From NCBI GenBank assembly GCA_009917455.1, contig QZDS01000002.1, positions 186,001-250,000 of the forward strand: a stretch of 64,000 bases of DNA, given 5' to 3'. The position numbers were made by a program, and so were the translations under genes. Below are positions 16,864 to 24,779 of the stretch, one piece after another (the first letter of the stretch is position 1; each line of letters opens with the position of its first letter). The notes below the pieces were generated by a model. That model ran no database searches. It was not told where the DNA came from and worked only from the letters and a program-made list of their open reading frames with translations. Source of the stretch: a bacterium 1xD8-48. Lineage in GTDB: Bacteria; Bacillota; Clostridia; Lachnospirales; Lachnospiraceae.

Positions 16864-17595
16864 ATGAAATATGATTATTCTCTCTATCTGGTAACAGACC
16901 GCGCCAATATATGCAAGGACGCGGAGAATGCGGACGGCAGAAGCTCAAAGGATACGGCAGAAAACATTGCAGCGAAAAATGTTACAGGGAAAAGTAATGA
17001 GGAAAAAGCAGTAAGCTTTCGGGCATTATGCACAGCGGTTGAGCAGGCTATATTGGGCGGATGCACCATGGTACAGCTCCGTGAAAAGAAGATATCATCA
17101 AAGGATTTTTATAATCTGGCAAAGGAAGTAAAGCAGGTGACGGACAAACATCACATCCCCCTGATTATCAATGACAGAATGGATATTGCCCTGGCGGTGA
17201 AAGCGGCAGGCGTACATATCGGGCAAAGGGATATTCCCGTGGCGGCGGCAAGAAAAGTAATCGGAAAGAATATGCTTCTGGGTGTGTCCGCATCGTCCCT
17301 CCGGGAAGCTGTGCGCGCCTTAAAAGACGGCGCCGACTATCTGGGCGTGGGCGCAATGTATCCCACACAGACGAAAGGGGATGCAGAACACGTGACAAAG
17401 GAGGAACTGCAGGCAGTCAGGAAAGCTATTCCCATACCCATCGTGGCAATCGGAGGAATAGACAAAGAAAAGGCAGCGGAGCTGATGAAACTGGGAATAG
17501 ACGGCGTGGCGGTGGTCTCCGCTATTCTGGCGCAGCCGGATATCAGAAAGGCAGCCGGGGAACTGAGAAAAGCCGTCAGGGAGAAATCAATATAA
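16864..17595 (+). CDS. thiE: Thiamine-phosphate synthase
   Basis: A 243-residue TIM-barrel enzyme joining HMP-PP and thiazole phosphate. Visible motifs are Tyr-Leu-Val-Thr-Asp-Arg, Val-Gln-Leu-Arg-Glu-Lys, Asn-Asp-Arg-Met-Asp-Ile-Ala, Gly-Val-His-Ile-Gly-Gln, Gly-Val-Ser-Ala-Ser, Gly-Ala-Met-Tyr-Pro-Thr-x-Thr-Lys and Ile-Gly-Gly-Ile. It is about 30 residues longer than usual because residues 16-50, after the first beta strand, are a Lys/Glu/Asn/Ala-rich insert without family similarity. The reading frame is intact and all active-site motifs remain, so I expect it to work. It is co-transcribed with thiD under the TPP riboswitch. Confidence 0.93.
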   Translation: MKYDYSLYLVTDRANICKDAENADGRSSKDTAENIAAKNVTGKSNEEKAVSFRALCTAVEQAILGGCTMVQLREKKISSKDFYNLAKEVKQVTDKHHIPLIINDRMDIALAVKAAGVHIGQRDIPVAAARKVIGKNMLLGVSASSLREAVRALKDGADYLGVGAMYPTQTKGDAEHVTKEELQAVRKAIPIPIVAIGGIDKEKAAELMKLGIDGVAVVSAILAQPDIRKAAGELRKAVREKSI

Positions 17596-17617
17596 GAAAA
17601 TGTCACCGGGCGGCGGT

Positions 17618-18100
17618 TTATCTCATCCTCTGAAAGGCAATCCGGGGCGTGCCGTCCTCCACGTGGATGATGCCGCATTCGTGGAAGCCCTCTTTTTCAA
17701 GGAGGTGACGCATGATAGTATTATCCTTATGGGTGTCAATTCGGATATTGGGAGTAAGGGATTCACAAAAATCAAGACACGCTTTCAGGATACCACTGAC
17801 AAGGCCGCCGGAAGCAACCCTGTGCACCGTCCCGTAGGACAGTTCGTTTTGCCATGCCCCGTTTATTTCCCGATAAGTCGGTTCCACGCCGATAATAAAG
17901 GCAAATACCCCTGCGGGCTGCCCGCAGTTTTCAATGATATATAAATTTCCGTTTTCAATATCAGACGTCAGGGCCTCTACGGAAGGGTGGCTGTTTCCCC
18001 ACTGTGTGGGATTTCCGTTCAGAGCCATCTGTTTTCTGGCATAGGAATAAACGGGGAGAATGGACGGAAGGTCTGTAATGAGAGCTTTTTTGATGTTCAT
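17618..18100 (-). CDS. GNAT family N-acetyltransferase
   Basis: A 160-residue acetyltransferase with the GNAT order: N-terminal Ile-Lys-Lys-Ala-x-x-x-Asp-Leu-Pro, a central strand Gly-Val-Phe-Ala-Phe-Ile-Ile-Gly-Val, the acetyl-CoA loop region Val-Ala-Ser-Gly-Gly-Leu-Val-Ser-Gly-Ile, then Ile-Arg-Ile-Asp-Thr-His-x-Asp-Asn and Gly-Phe-His-Glu-Cys-Gly. The sequence around Arg-Ile-Asp-Thr-His resembles small-molecule or peptide acetyltransferases; the acceptor is unknown. It is convergent with thiE, with no clear terminator in the 22-base gap. Confidence 0.85.
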   Translation of the reverse strand: MNIKKALITDLPSILPVYSYARKQMALNGNPTQWGNSHPSVEALTSDIENGNLYIIENCGQPAGVFAFIIGVEPTYREINGAWQNELSYGTVHRVASGGLVSGILKACLDFCESLTPNIRIDTHKDNTIMRHLLEKEGFHECGIIHVEDGTPRIAFQRMR

Positions 18101-18242
18101 GCCAACGGAACTCCTTTAAAACGAATTACAGATTTTTCCAGTATTATAACATAAATCTGAAGGCGCGGAAACGGGGGATTTTCTGCCGGGGGCTTTTAAG
18201 TCCGTAAGAAAAACGACCTTTAAATTTTTTTGTAAAAAAATG

Positions 18243-18264
18243 AACCATATCAAAAGTTATGGCG
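18243..18264 (+). promoter_or_regulatory. Candidate ECF-sigma promoter (autoregulation)
   Basis: AACC (18243-18246) and CG (18263-18264, within GGCGAATA) are separated by 16 bases, the spacing of ECF-type promoters (GGAAC...CG). It lies 33 bases before the sigma-factor start, where an autoregulated ECF promoter would be expected. Confidence 0.4.
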
Positions 18265-18297
18265 AATATAGAGTGAACAGGTAAAGGAGGTGAAACA

Positions 18298-18816
18298 GTG
18301 AATGCAGGAGAAATAGAAAAATGTATTGATGAGTTCGGGACGGATGTCTATAGATTTTGCCTGAAGCTTTGCGCGGACAAAACGGATGCGGAGGACTTAT
18401 ATCAACAGACTTTCCTGAAAGCGTTGGAAACGGAATGGGAGCTTGACTGGGAGAATAATCCCAAAGCATTGTTTTTTTCTTTGGCGCATAATCTCTGGAA
18501 AAGCGACAGAAGAAAGCAGGCCCGGCGCAACAGGATTGCTCCCGGCAGCAATCTGGATGATGAAATGGAACTGTGTTCCGGAGAAAGCATTGAAGAAAGC
18601 TATTTTCAGAGGGAACTGATTGCGGAAGTACGTCAAATCATTCAAACACTTCCGGAAAAGTTTCAGATACCTTTGCTGTTATTTTACCTCTCCGATTGCT
18701 CCGTTGAGCAGATTGCGACTATCATAAAAAAGCCGCCTGGCACTGTGAAAAGCCGTTTATTCAAGGGAAGAAGCCTGATAAAAAAAAGATTGGAGGAGGC
18801 TGGTTATGAGAAATAA
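18298..18816 (+). CDS. ECF RNA polymerase sigma factor
   Basis: A 172-residue sigma-70 family ECF factor. Region 2 is near residues 10-75 (Asp-Val-Tyr-Arg-Phe-Cys, then Ala-Glu-Asp-Leu-Tyr-Gln-Gln-Thr-Phe-Leu-Lys-Ala and Leu-Ala-His-Asn-Leu-Trp). Region 4 is near residues 115-165 (Leu-Pro-Glu-Lys-Phe-Gln-Ile-Pro-Leu, then Gly-Thr-Val-Lys-Ser-Arg-Leu-Phe-Lys-Gly-Arg). GTG 18298 has a perfect AAAGGAGGTGA site. It overlaps the next gene by 11 bases; that gene is probably its anti-sigma factor. Confidence 0.9.
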   Translation: MNAGEIEKCIDEFGTDVYRFCLKLCADKTDAEDLYQQTFLKALETEWELDWENNPKALFFSLAHNLWKSDRRKQARRNRIAPGSNLDDEMELCSGESIEESYFQRELIAEVRQIIQTLPEKFQIPLLLFYLSDCSVEQIATIIKKPPGTVKSRLFKGRSLIKKRLEEAGYEK

Positions 18817-19183
18817 TTGCGTTGAAACGGAATTAGAGGAGGTCATCCGGGCTTCTGTGGAAATGACGGATGCACCGACGCCGGAACTGAATAATAAACT
18901 CAAAGCGGCGCTGTATCGGCAGGAAGCCGTTCTGCGGAAACAGCCTGCCGCACATACCCTGTCACTTTGGTATTTGCCTATGATATTAAATCTGGTAACT
19001 TTTTCTTTGCTGGCTGTTTTTGCCATTACAGTAATCGAGAACATTTACCTGTCTTACTTTACCGCCGGCATCTGCCTTTATATTTGCGCGGCGGGCGTAT
19101 TGATTACCATAGTGGGTATAAAGAGAACAAACATGAAAGAGGATATCACAATCCGTATTGAGAAAAGGGGTGTATTGGCATGA
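18806..19183 (+). CDS. Putative anti-sigma factor, two membrane helices
   Basis: A 125-residue protein with a hydrophilic N-terminal half (about 1-50) and two predicted membrane helices (about 55-80 and 85-105), then a short cytoplasmic tail. I see no zinc-binding His-x3-Cys-x2-Cys motif, so the assignment rests on position: it overlaps the ECF sigma gene by 11 bases and the next gene by 4 bases. Such sigma/membrane-protein pairs usually act as sigma and anti-sigma. Confidence 0.65.
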   Translation: MRNNCVETELEEVIRASVEMTDAPTPELNNKLKAALYRQEAVLRKQPAAHTLSLWYLPMILNLVTFSLLAVFAITVIENIYLSYFTAGICLYICAAGVLITIVGIKRTNMKEDITIRIEKRGVLA

Positions 19184-20070
19184 ATCATGCGAAAAATAAC
19201 AAATTTCCGCTTTATATCGGTATTTTCATTGTCTTACTGCTGATAATTCTGCGGTTTGGACTGTTCTTTCTGAAAAGCGACGGCTTCAGCGGCCTTTCGG
19301 TATGGATTCCCGCACTGCTTTTTGGATTCATCATTTTTGCGTTATGTACCTCCGCTTTTTTTGCAGCGTGGGTATATGAGGACTGCAAAAAGCGGGGCGA
19401 TGACCCGGTGCTGTGGGGACTTGTGGTTTTTATTGCAACTCCCTTTATCGGATTACTGATTTATTTTCTGCGCCGTTCGGAAATAAAAGACATCTGCGGC
19501 GCCTGCGGACATAAAATTTCATTAAAGGCAAAATACTGTGAAGAATGCGGAACGCCTGTCAAAAAGGAGGATAATAACGTTATGGTAAAACAGGAAACAC
19601 ATCACTTAAAATATATCGCGGCCGGAATTGTGAGCATGGCTCTCATGCTGATGAGTCTGACGGGTTTTATCGTCAGCGCGGCTTCCGGAAACGGTATCAA
19701 TACGAATACTGCATCTAATGGCAGAATTTGGAACACGGGAGTTATCAGCATGAATTATAATACCTATACGGATGGCGTCTGGAAACTGGATTTTAAAAGC
19801 GCCAGCGAGGGATTCGTGAAAGAAAGAATTATGACAATTACGGACGCGGACACCCAACTGCTCCATGCGGATATCTCCTGTAAAACGGTGCCCGATGGGG
19901 CAACACTTGTTCTTTGGCTGGTACAGGATGATGTGGTAAAGTCGGTTGATATTACGTCTCTTTCCGAGCCGTTAGAATATCCTCTTAATGATTTTGAAAA
20001 CGGAAAAGTTTTTGTCAGGCTGCAAATCAACGGGGTGGAAAATACCGTTTCGGAAATCTGTATTAAGTAG
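19180..20070 (+). CDS. Membrane protein with phospholipase-D-nuclease-N-like and zinc-ribbon segments
   Basis: This 296-residue protein has two membrane helices near residues 10-30 and 45-70, then Trp-Val-Tyr-Glu-Asp-Cys-Lys-Lys-Arg-Gly and a third helix ending in Tyr-Phe-Leu-Arg-Arg, like PLDc_N proteins. A zinc ribbon of two Cys-x2-Cys pairs follows (about residues 106-128). A fourth helix comes near 145-165 and a beta-rich exported domain of about 120 residues completes it. It is the third gene of the ECF operon with a 4-base overlap, so it may be the sensor or the main output of that sigma factor. Confidence 0.7.
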   Translation: MNHAKNNKFPLYIGIFIVLLLIILRFGLFFLKSDGFSGLSVWIPALLFGFIIFALCTSAFFAAWVYEDCKKRGDDPVLWGLVVFIATPFIGLLIYFLRRSEIKDICGACGHKISLKAKYCEECGTPVKKEDNNVMVKQETHHLKYIAAGIVSMALMLMSLTGFIVSAASGNGINTNTASNGRIWNTGVISMNYNTYTDGVWKLDFKSASEGFVKERIMTITDADTQLLHADISCKTVPDGATLVLWLVQDDVVKSVDITSLSEPLEYPLNDFENGKVFVRLQINGVENTVSEICIK

Positions 20071-20142
20071 AAATACCTCCTGAATAAAATCTTCTCCCTG
20101 TGGAAACCATGATTTTATCAATTGTTTATACTTTCTTTATAG

Positions 20143-20189
20143 AATTGTTAGCACTCACTGTTGACGAGTGCTAACAATTGTGGTATAAC
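20143..20189 (+). promoter_or_regulatory. CIRCE operator with sigma-A promoter
   Basis: TTAGCACTC (20148-20156), a 9-base spacer and GAGTGCTAA (20166-20174) are an exact CIRCE element, the binding site of the heat-shock repressor HrcA. The arms extend to a 14-9-14 inverted repeat (20143-20179). TTGACG (20161-20166) and TATAAC (20184-20189), 17 bases apart, form a promoter inside it, so HrcA would cover the -35 region. The controlled gene is hsp20 at 20307. Confidence 0.95.
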
Positions 20190-20306
20190 ATAATCAGAAC
20201 AAAGAAAGACAACTCAATGTTCAAAGCAATTGATACCGTTAACGACAACAGCATAGCAGCAACAAAAGCAGTGCTGCCGTATAGAAGATTAAAGGAGGAA
20301 TGAATT

Positions 20307-20750
20307 ATGTTGATGCCCAGTATTTTTGGAGAAAATTTATTTGATGACTTTTTTGATGAGTTTGCCCGTCCGGCAAGGAACGTTGTGAGATACAACACAC
20401 CTGCAACGAACATTATGAAAACAGATATCAGGGAACACGATACGGGATTTGAACTTGATATCGACCTTCCCGGATACAGGAAAGAGGATGTAAAAGCAGA
20501 GCTCAAGGACGGCTACCTGACCATCAGCGCGCAGACCCGGTCAGACAATGACGAAAAAGAGGAAAACGGGAAATACATCCGCCGCGAGCGTTATTACGGA
20601 ACCTGCAGCAGAAGCTTTTATGTAGGCAAGGAAATTACTCAGGAAGAAATCAGGGCAAGATTTGAGGATGGGATTTTGAAAGTGTCTGTTCCGAAGAAAC
20701 AGGCAAAGCCGGCAGTCGAGGAGAGCAAATTTATCCAAATTGAAGGCTGA
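20307..20750 (+). CDS. hsp20: Hsp20/alpha-crystallin small heat-shock protein
   Basis: A 147-residue ATP-independent holdase. The N-terminus is Phe-rich (Asn-Leu-Phe-Asp-Asp-Phe-Phe-Asp-Glu-Phe). The alpha-crystallin domain runs from about 38 to 135, with Asp-Ile-Asp-Leu-Pro-Gly-Tyr-x-Lys-Glu-Asp-Val, Leu-Thr-Ile-Ser-Ala and Phe-Glu-Asp-Gly-Ile-Leu-Lys-Val-Ser-Val-Pro-Lys. The ribosome site AAAGGAGG is near 20291-20298. Expression should be heat-induced through HrcA/CIRCE. The 117-base leader after the -10 box has no other visible feature. Confidence 0.95.
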   Translation: MLMPSIFGENLFDDFFDEFARPARNVVRYNTPATNIMKTDIREHDTGFELDIDLPGYRKEDVKAELKDGYLTISAQTRSDNDEKEENGKYIRRERYYGTCSRSFYVGKEITQEEIRARFEDGILKVSVPKKQAKPAVEESKFIQIEG

Positions 20751-20815
20751 GGAGCAAAATCCCCCGAATGAAGTTGGAAACAGGAATGTCAAAACCGAAA
20801 CAGGAGGATAAGACA

Positions 20816-21022
20816 GTGGCTAATTTATTACTTACAGGAAGAAAAGCAGAATCAATTTATACGGCGATAAAGAAGAACCATGCAGACCATGAGAAAAGGA
20901 AAGCGGCATGTGCAGTCCGTCACAGCATCGATTCCTATGAGGAGCATGTGAGAAGAAACGCCGCCGCAAAGGCATGTTATGTGTATATTAACGGCGTGTC
21001 GATGCCGGTACTTTGCGCATAA
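20816..21022 (+). CDS. Small conserved protein, paralogue of 22778-22990
   Basis: A 68-residue protein of unknown function. GTG 20816 with CAGGAGGA upstream is chosen because the protein then aligns end to end with the 70-residue product of 22778-22990. Shared blocks are Gly-Arg-Lys-Ala-Glu-Ser-Ile-Tyr-Thr-Ala-x-Lys-Lys-Asn, Glu-Glu-His-x-Arg-Arg-Asn-Ala, and Lys-Ala-Cys-Tyr-Val-Tyr-Ile-Asn-Gly-x-Ser-Met-Pro-Val-Leu at the C-terminus. It is basic, has no membrane helix, and has one strictly conserved Cys. It follows hsp20 by 65 bases without an obvious terminator between them, so it may share the heat-shock promoter. Confidence 0.75.
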   Translation: MANLLLTGRKAESIYTAIKKNHADHEKRKAACAVRHSIDSYEEHVRRNAAAKACYVYINGVSMPVLCA

Positions 21023-21056
21023 CAGAGTGCTTTTGAAAATAATACAGACGGAAAGA

Positions 21057-21095
21057 AAAAACGGTCCGGGGCCGGAAAGCCTTCGGGTCGTTTTT
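21057..21095 (+). terminator. Rho-independent terminator
   Basis: An A-rich 5' arm ending in ACGGTCCG pairs with CGGGTCGTTTTT, with an inner GGC/GCC stem, followed by five T residues. It ends the hsp20/small-protein transcript. Confidence 0.65.
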
Positions 21096-21193
21096 GCTGC
21101 GCGCAAACAGAAAACTCTGACTTTATTTCTTTAAAAGTAGTATAATAGGCTGGTTACATATGCACTGTGCTAAAGGAGGAGAATGAGAATATT

Positions 21194-22537
21194 ATGAATA
21201 AAGATTTGACGGTGGGAAATCCACAGAAAGTATTATGGACATTCTGCATACCCATGTTTGGCAGCATTATTTTTCAACAACTGTATAACATTGCGGACTC
21301 ACTGGTAGCCGGCAAGTTCATCGGGGAAAACGCGCTGGCGGCTGTGGGCAACAGCTACAATATTACGCTGATATTCATTGCCTTTGCTTTCGGGTGCAAT
21401 ATGGGATGTTCCGTGATAGTTTCTCAGCTTTTCGGAGCAAAGGACTATGGTAAGATGAAAACCTCGGTCTACACCACATTGATTTTCAGCGGAGCGCTGT
21501 GCCTTGCTTTAATGATTGGCGGCCTGCTGTCATGCAATACTCTGCTTCGTCTGATGAAAACCCAGGAAGAAATTATGGCGGATTCCGCCGTATATCTGAG
21601 AATTTATATTTTCGGCCTCCCTTTTTTATTTTTCTATAATATTGCCACCGGAATTTTTTCCGCTCTGGGGGATTCCAGGACGCCGTTTCTGTTTCTGGCG
21701 TTTTCCTCCACGGCCAATATTCTTGTGGATATTTTGTTTGTAAAAGTATTTGATATGGGAATTGCCGGGGTTGCGTGGGCGACCTTTTTATGTCAGGGGA
21801 TTAGCTGCGTGCTTTCCGTACTGTTGATTCTGAAAAGGCTGGCTGAAATCAGAACAAACGGGGAGGTTACTGTTTTTTCATGGAGCCTTTTAAGAAAAAT
21901 ACTGGTGATTGCGGTTCCGAGCATTTTGCAGCAGTCATTTGTCTCCGTGGGAAATATGCTGATTCAGGGATGTATCAACAGCTTTGGCGTGAGTGTGGCC
22001 GCAGGATATTCCGCCGCCGTAAAACTCAACAATCTGGTCATCACTTCTTTTACGACTATTGGAAACGGAATATCTAATTTTTCCGCCCAGAATATCGGAG
22101 CGGGTGTCTACACACGTGTAAAGGAAGGATTCCGGGCAGGGTTAAAGCTGGTGTGGACAATATGCGTTCCCTTTGGCTTGTTGTACTTTTGCTTTGGAAA
22201 GTATTTGCTGCTGCTTTTTATGGACGAGTCTTCCGCCGCTGCGCTTGCCACCGGGCAGGAGTTTCTGCGCATCTTATCGCCGTTCTATTTTGTGGTGTCG
22301 TCAAAGCTGGTAGCTGACGGGATTTTGCGCGGAGCCGGGGCCATGAATCAGTTTATGGCGGCAACTTTTATTGACCTTGTCCTCAGGGTGGCGCTTGCCT
22401 TCCTGTTTTCGGGGATTTCCGGTTCGGCTGCCGGTATCTGGTGTTCCTGGCCTGTGGGATGGTGCATAGCAACGGGGCTTTCAATTGTATTTTATCTGAA
22501 AGGAAATTGGATGAAGCAAAAGACACAAAAATTATGA
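21194..22537 (+). CDS. MATE family exporter
   Basis: A 447-residue multidrug and toxin extrusion protein with twelve membrane helices in two repeats. The typical N-terminus Asn-Lys-Asp-Leu-Thr-Val-Gly-Asn-Pro leads to Pro-Met-Phe-Gly-Ser-Ile-Ile-Phe-Gln-Gln-Leu-Tyr-Asn-Ile-Ala-Asp. The start is ATG 21194; AAAGGAGGA lies 13 bases upstream, a long spacing, but no better in-frame start exists between them. Substrates could be drugs, bile salts or flavin-like compounds. It is flanked on both sides by members of the small paralogous protein family. Confidence 0.9.
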   Translation: MNKDLTVGNPQKVLWTFCIPMFGSIIFQQLYNIADSLVAGKFIGENALAAVGNSYNITLIFIAFAFGCNMGCSVIVSQLFGAKDYGKMKTSVYTTLIFSGALCLALMIGGLLSCNTLLRLMKTQEEIMADSAVYLRIYIFGLPFLFFYNIATGIFSALGDSRTPFLFLAFSSTANILVDILFVKVFDMGIAGVAWATFLCQGISCVLSVLLILKRLAEIRTNGEVTVFSWSLLRKILVIAVPSILQQSFVSVGNMLIQGCINSFGVSVAAGYSAAVKLNNLVITSFTTIGNGISNFSAQNIGAGVYTRVKEGFRAGLKLVWTICVPFGLLYFCFGKYLLLLFMDESSAAALATGQEFLRILSPFYFVVSSKLVADGILRGAGAMNQFMAATFIDLVLRVALAFLFSGISGSAAGIWCSWPVGWCIATGLSIVFYLKGNWMKQKTQKL

Positions 22538-22669
22538 TAAAATTCAAATAATAGTGCAATATCATTTTTCCCTCTTATAGTAATATATAATCACATTAAG
22601 AAACCGGCCGGAAACAAAATTCAATACAGTCACATAAGGAAAACTTATTATAATAAAGCAGAAGTCAAA

Positions 22670-22698
22670 TTGATTTGATAAGGTTTTGTTTTTATAAT
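22670..22698 (+). promoter_or_regulatory. Sigma-A promoter of the second small-protein gene
   Basis: TTGATT (22670-22675), a 17-base spacer and a perfect TATAAT (22693-22698). Just downstream AAAACAAAACC (22712-22722) is the exact complement of GGTTTTGTTTT (22682-22692), an 11-bp inverted repeat that spans the -10 box and start site and may be an operator. The remainder of 22538-22669 is AT-rich and shows nothing else. Confidence 0.6.
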
Positions 22699-22777
22699 AA
22701 GTACAGAAAATAAAACAAAACCCCCTTTCCAAAAATCGGAGAGCGGCGGTTATATCAGAAAATAGGAGGATGAAAAA

Positions 22778-22990
22778 ATGACAAGACGTGAAAATTTATC
22801 AATGGGAAGAAAAGCAGAATCCATTTATACCGCAATGAAGAAAAACCGCGCAAACTGCGAGAAGAAGAAAGCCATTTTCGCTGCCCGCCACACCGTCAGC
22901 TCCTTCGAGGAACATATAAGAAGGAATGCGGACGTTAAAGCCTGCTATGTATACATTAACGGTATATCAATGCCGGTGCTCAGCGCATAA
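22778..22990 (+). CDS. Small conserved protein, paralogue of 20816-21022
   Basis: A 70-residue protein sharing roughly 60% of residues with its neighbour at 20816. It carries the same Gly-Arg-Lys-Ala-Glu-Ser-Ile-Tyr-Thr-Ala start block and the same Cys-Tyr-Val-Tyr-Ile-Asn-Gly-x-Ser-Met-Pro-Val-Leu end block. ATG 22778 has AGGAGGATG upstream. It has its own promoter and terminator and stands alone. The middle is Lys/Arg/Asn-rich and probably helical. The function is unknown; the size and basic charge would suit an RNA- or protein-binding adaptor, but this is only inference. Confidence 0.75.
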   Translation: MTRRENLSMGRKAESIYTAMKKNRANCEKKKAIFAARHTVSSFEEHIRRNADVKACYVYINGISMPVLSA

Positions 22991-23039
22991 ATGAAAACTT
23001 CTGGCTGCCGGGCATTCAATGACAGCCAATGACAAAATA

Positions 23040-23088
23040 AAGACCGCCGCGTCCGGGATATTGAATACGGATTCGGAGGTCTTGTTTT
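23040..23088 (+). terminator. Rho-independent terminator
   Basis: AAGACC (23040-23045) with inner CCG and TCCG pairs with CGGA, CGG and GGTCTT (23078-23083), followed by a T run. It ends the short transcript of the 70-residue protein. Confidence 0.75.
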
Positions 23089-23162
23089 TAGAGGAATATT
23101 CTGATACAATTTTTATTTAAGAAGTATCGGTAAGTTTTATAAAGGAAAAAGAGGCGGAGCAA

Positions 23163-24578
23163 ATGGAAGGACAAAAAGCAGGAAAAAAGGAAAAGCAGAA
23201 AGTAAAGCAGGATATGGGAAGCGGAAGTATTCCCAGGCTGATGCTGAATCTGGCCATTCCGGCAGTGGTGGCCCAGCTCATTAATATGCTGTACAACATT
23301 GTGGACAGAATTTATATAGGACATATTCCCGACGCGGGGGCTTCCGCGCTCACCGGAGTGGGACTGTTTCTTCCTATATTAATGATGATTAACGCGTTTG
23401 CCATGCTGACCGGTTCCGGGGGCGCGCCCAGAGCGGCAATTGCCATGGGAAAAAATGACAGGGAAAACGCGCGGAAAATACTGGGGAACTGTTTTTCCGT
23501 ACTTATGGTATTCGCCGTTGTGCTGACGATTGTATTTTACGCTTTCGCGCCACAGCTTTTACGGCTTTTCGGGGCGAGCGACGTGACATTGCCTTATGCG
23601 CTGTCTTATGCCCGAATTTATATTCTGGGAACGGTTTTCGTAATGATTGTAATGGGAATGAATCCCTTTATTACAACCCAGGGATTTGCAAAAATCAGTA
23701 TGATAACAACGGTAGTCGGCGCGGTATGTAACATTGTGCTTGACCCGATTCTGATTTTCGGATTTGGCATGGGCGTAAGGGGCGCGGCAATTGCCACAGT
23801 GTTCAGCCAGGCAGTCAGCGCCGTATGGGTGCTTTGGTTTTTGCGCAGTCCCAAAACCATATTGAAACTGACTGTAGCGGACATGAAGTTAGAACCGGCA
23901 GTGATTATGCCCTGCCTTGGACTTGGAATTTCCACATTTGTAATGCTCAGTACGGAAAGCATACTGAATATCAGCTTTAACAGCAGCTTATCCCGGTTTG
24001 GCGGGGATGTGGCGGTGGGAGCCATGACGATTATTTCTTCCTGCAGCCAGTTGGTGCTGTTGCCGATTCAGGGAATTTGTCAGGGCGGACAGCCTATAAT
24101 GAGTTATAATTTCGGCGCCGGGAAGAAAGAGCGGGTGAAACAGGCATTCCGCTGCCAGTTTATTGCCTGTACGGCGTATGCTTCGACATTGTGGCTTTTA
24201 ATGATGATATTTCCACAGGTATTTGCCGGCATTTTCAGCAGCGACGCCGCTCTTATAGACTATACGGTGTGGGCGATGAGAATTTATATGGCCGGTATTT
24301 TTTCCACAGGCGTTCAGATTGCCTGTCAGCAGACCTTTATGGCCTTAGGGCAGGCCAAAATCAGTCTGCTTATGGCGTGCCTGAGAAAACTGGTCCTTCT
24401 AATTCCTCTCATTTTTATTCTGCCCTTTGTTTTTTCAAACAAAGTGTTCGGCGTGTTCGTGGCGGAGCCTGTCAGCGATATCATAGCGGCAAGCGTGACT
24501 GCAACCATGCTGTTTACTCGTTTAAATAAAATTCTGGATAAAGGAGCTGCAGGCCAAAAGAAAGCGGCCGCCAAATAA
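23163..24578 (+). CDS. MATE family exporter (MepA-like)
   Basis: A 471-residue MATE transporter with a Lys-rich cytoplasmic N-terminus of about 20 residues, then Ile-Pro-Arg-Leu-Met-Leu-Asn-Leu-Ala-Ile-Pro-Ala-Val and Leu-Tyr-Asn-Ile-Val-Asp-Arg-Ile-Tyr-Ile-Gly-His-Ile, the pattern of the NorM/MepA branch. There are twelve helices and a Lys/Ala-rich tail. It is only distantly similar to the MATE gene at 21194, so it is not a recent tandem copy. The ribosome site is GGCGGAG, 5 bases before ATG. Confidence 0.9.
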   Translation: MEGQKAGKKEKQKVKQDMGSGSIPRLMLNLAIPAVVAQLINMLYNIVDRIYIGHIPDAGASALTGVGLFLPILMMINAFAMLTGSGGAPRAAIAMGKNDRENARKILGNCFSVLMVFAVVLTIVFYAFAPQLLRLFGASDVTLPYALSYARIYILGTVFVMIVMGMNPFITTQGFAKISMITTVVGAVCNIVLDPILIFGFGMGVRGAAIATVFSQAVSAVWVLWFLRSPKTILKLTVADMKLEPAVIMPCLGLGISTFVMLSTESILNISFNSSLSRFGGDVAVGAMTIISSCSQLVLLPIQGICQGGQPIMSYNFGAGKKERVKQAFRCQFIACTAYASTLWLLMMIFPQVFAGIFSSDAALIDYTVWAMRIYMAGIFSTGVQIACQQTFMALGQAKISLLMACLRKLVLLIPLIFILPFVFSNKVFGVFVAEPVSDIIAASVTATMLFTRLNKILDKGAAGQKKAAAK

Positions 24579-24603
24579 AGTATCTGGCGGCACGCCTTTT
24601 AGG

Positions 24604-24738
24604 CTATCCGATTATATTACAGTAGATTTCTCTGTCACCGTCTTTAAATACATTGAAAATGATTCGTTCAAAAGAATCACTGTGGGTATCCGGTGTAACA
24701 ATTTTGCAAATCCTGCCGTAGCGCATACCTTTCTCCAT
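24604..24738 (-). CDS. Possible 44-residue protein or gene remnant
   Basis: On the minus strand a short frame from ATG 24738 to TAG 24604 encodes a protein-like composition: Arg-Tyr-Gly-Arg-Ile-Cys-Lys-Ile-Val-Thr-Pro-Asp-Thr-His, then Phe-Glu-Arg-Ile-Ile-Phe-Asn-Val-Phe-Lys-Asp-Gly. There is no ribosome site. It lies after the aldo/keto reductase at 24780 on the same strand, so it could be the 3' end of a decayed gene. I do not recognise the family. Confidence 0.3.
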   Translation of the reverse strand: MEKGMRYGRICKIVTPDTHSDSFERIIFNVFKDGDREIYCNIIG

Positions 24739-24779
24739 GGCAGGGAGAGAGGCTGCCTGGCTGTGATGCGGAAAACGGA

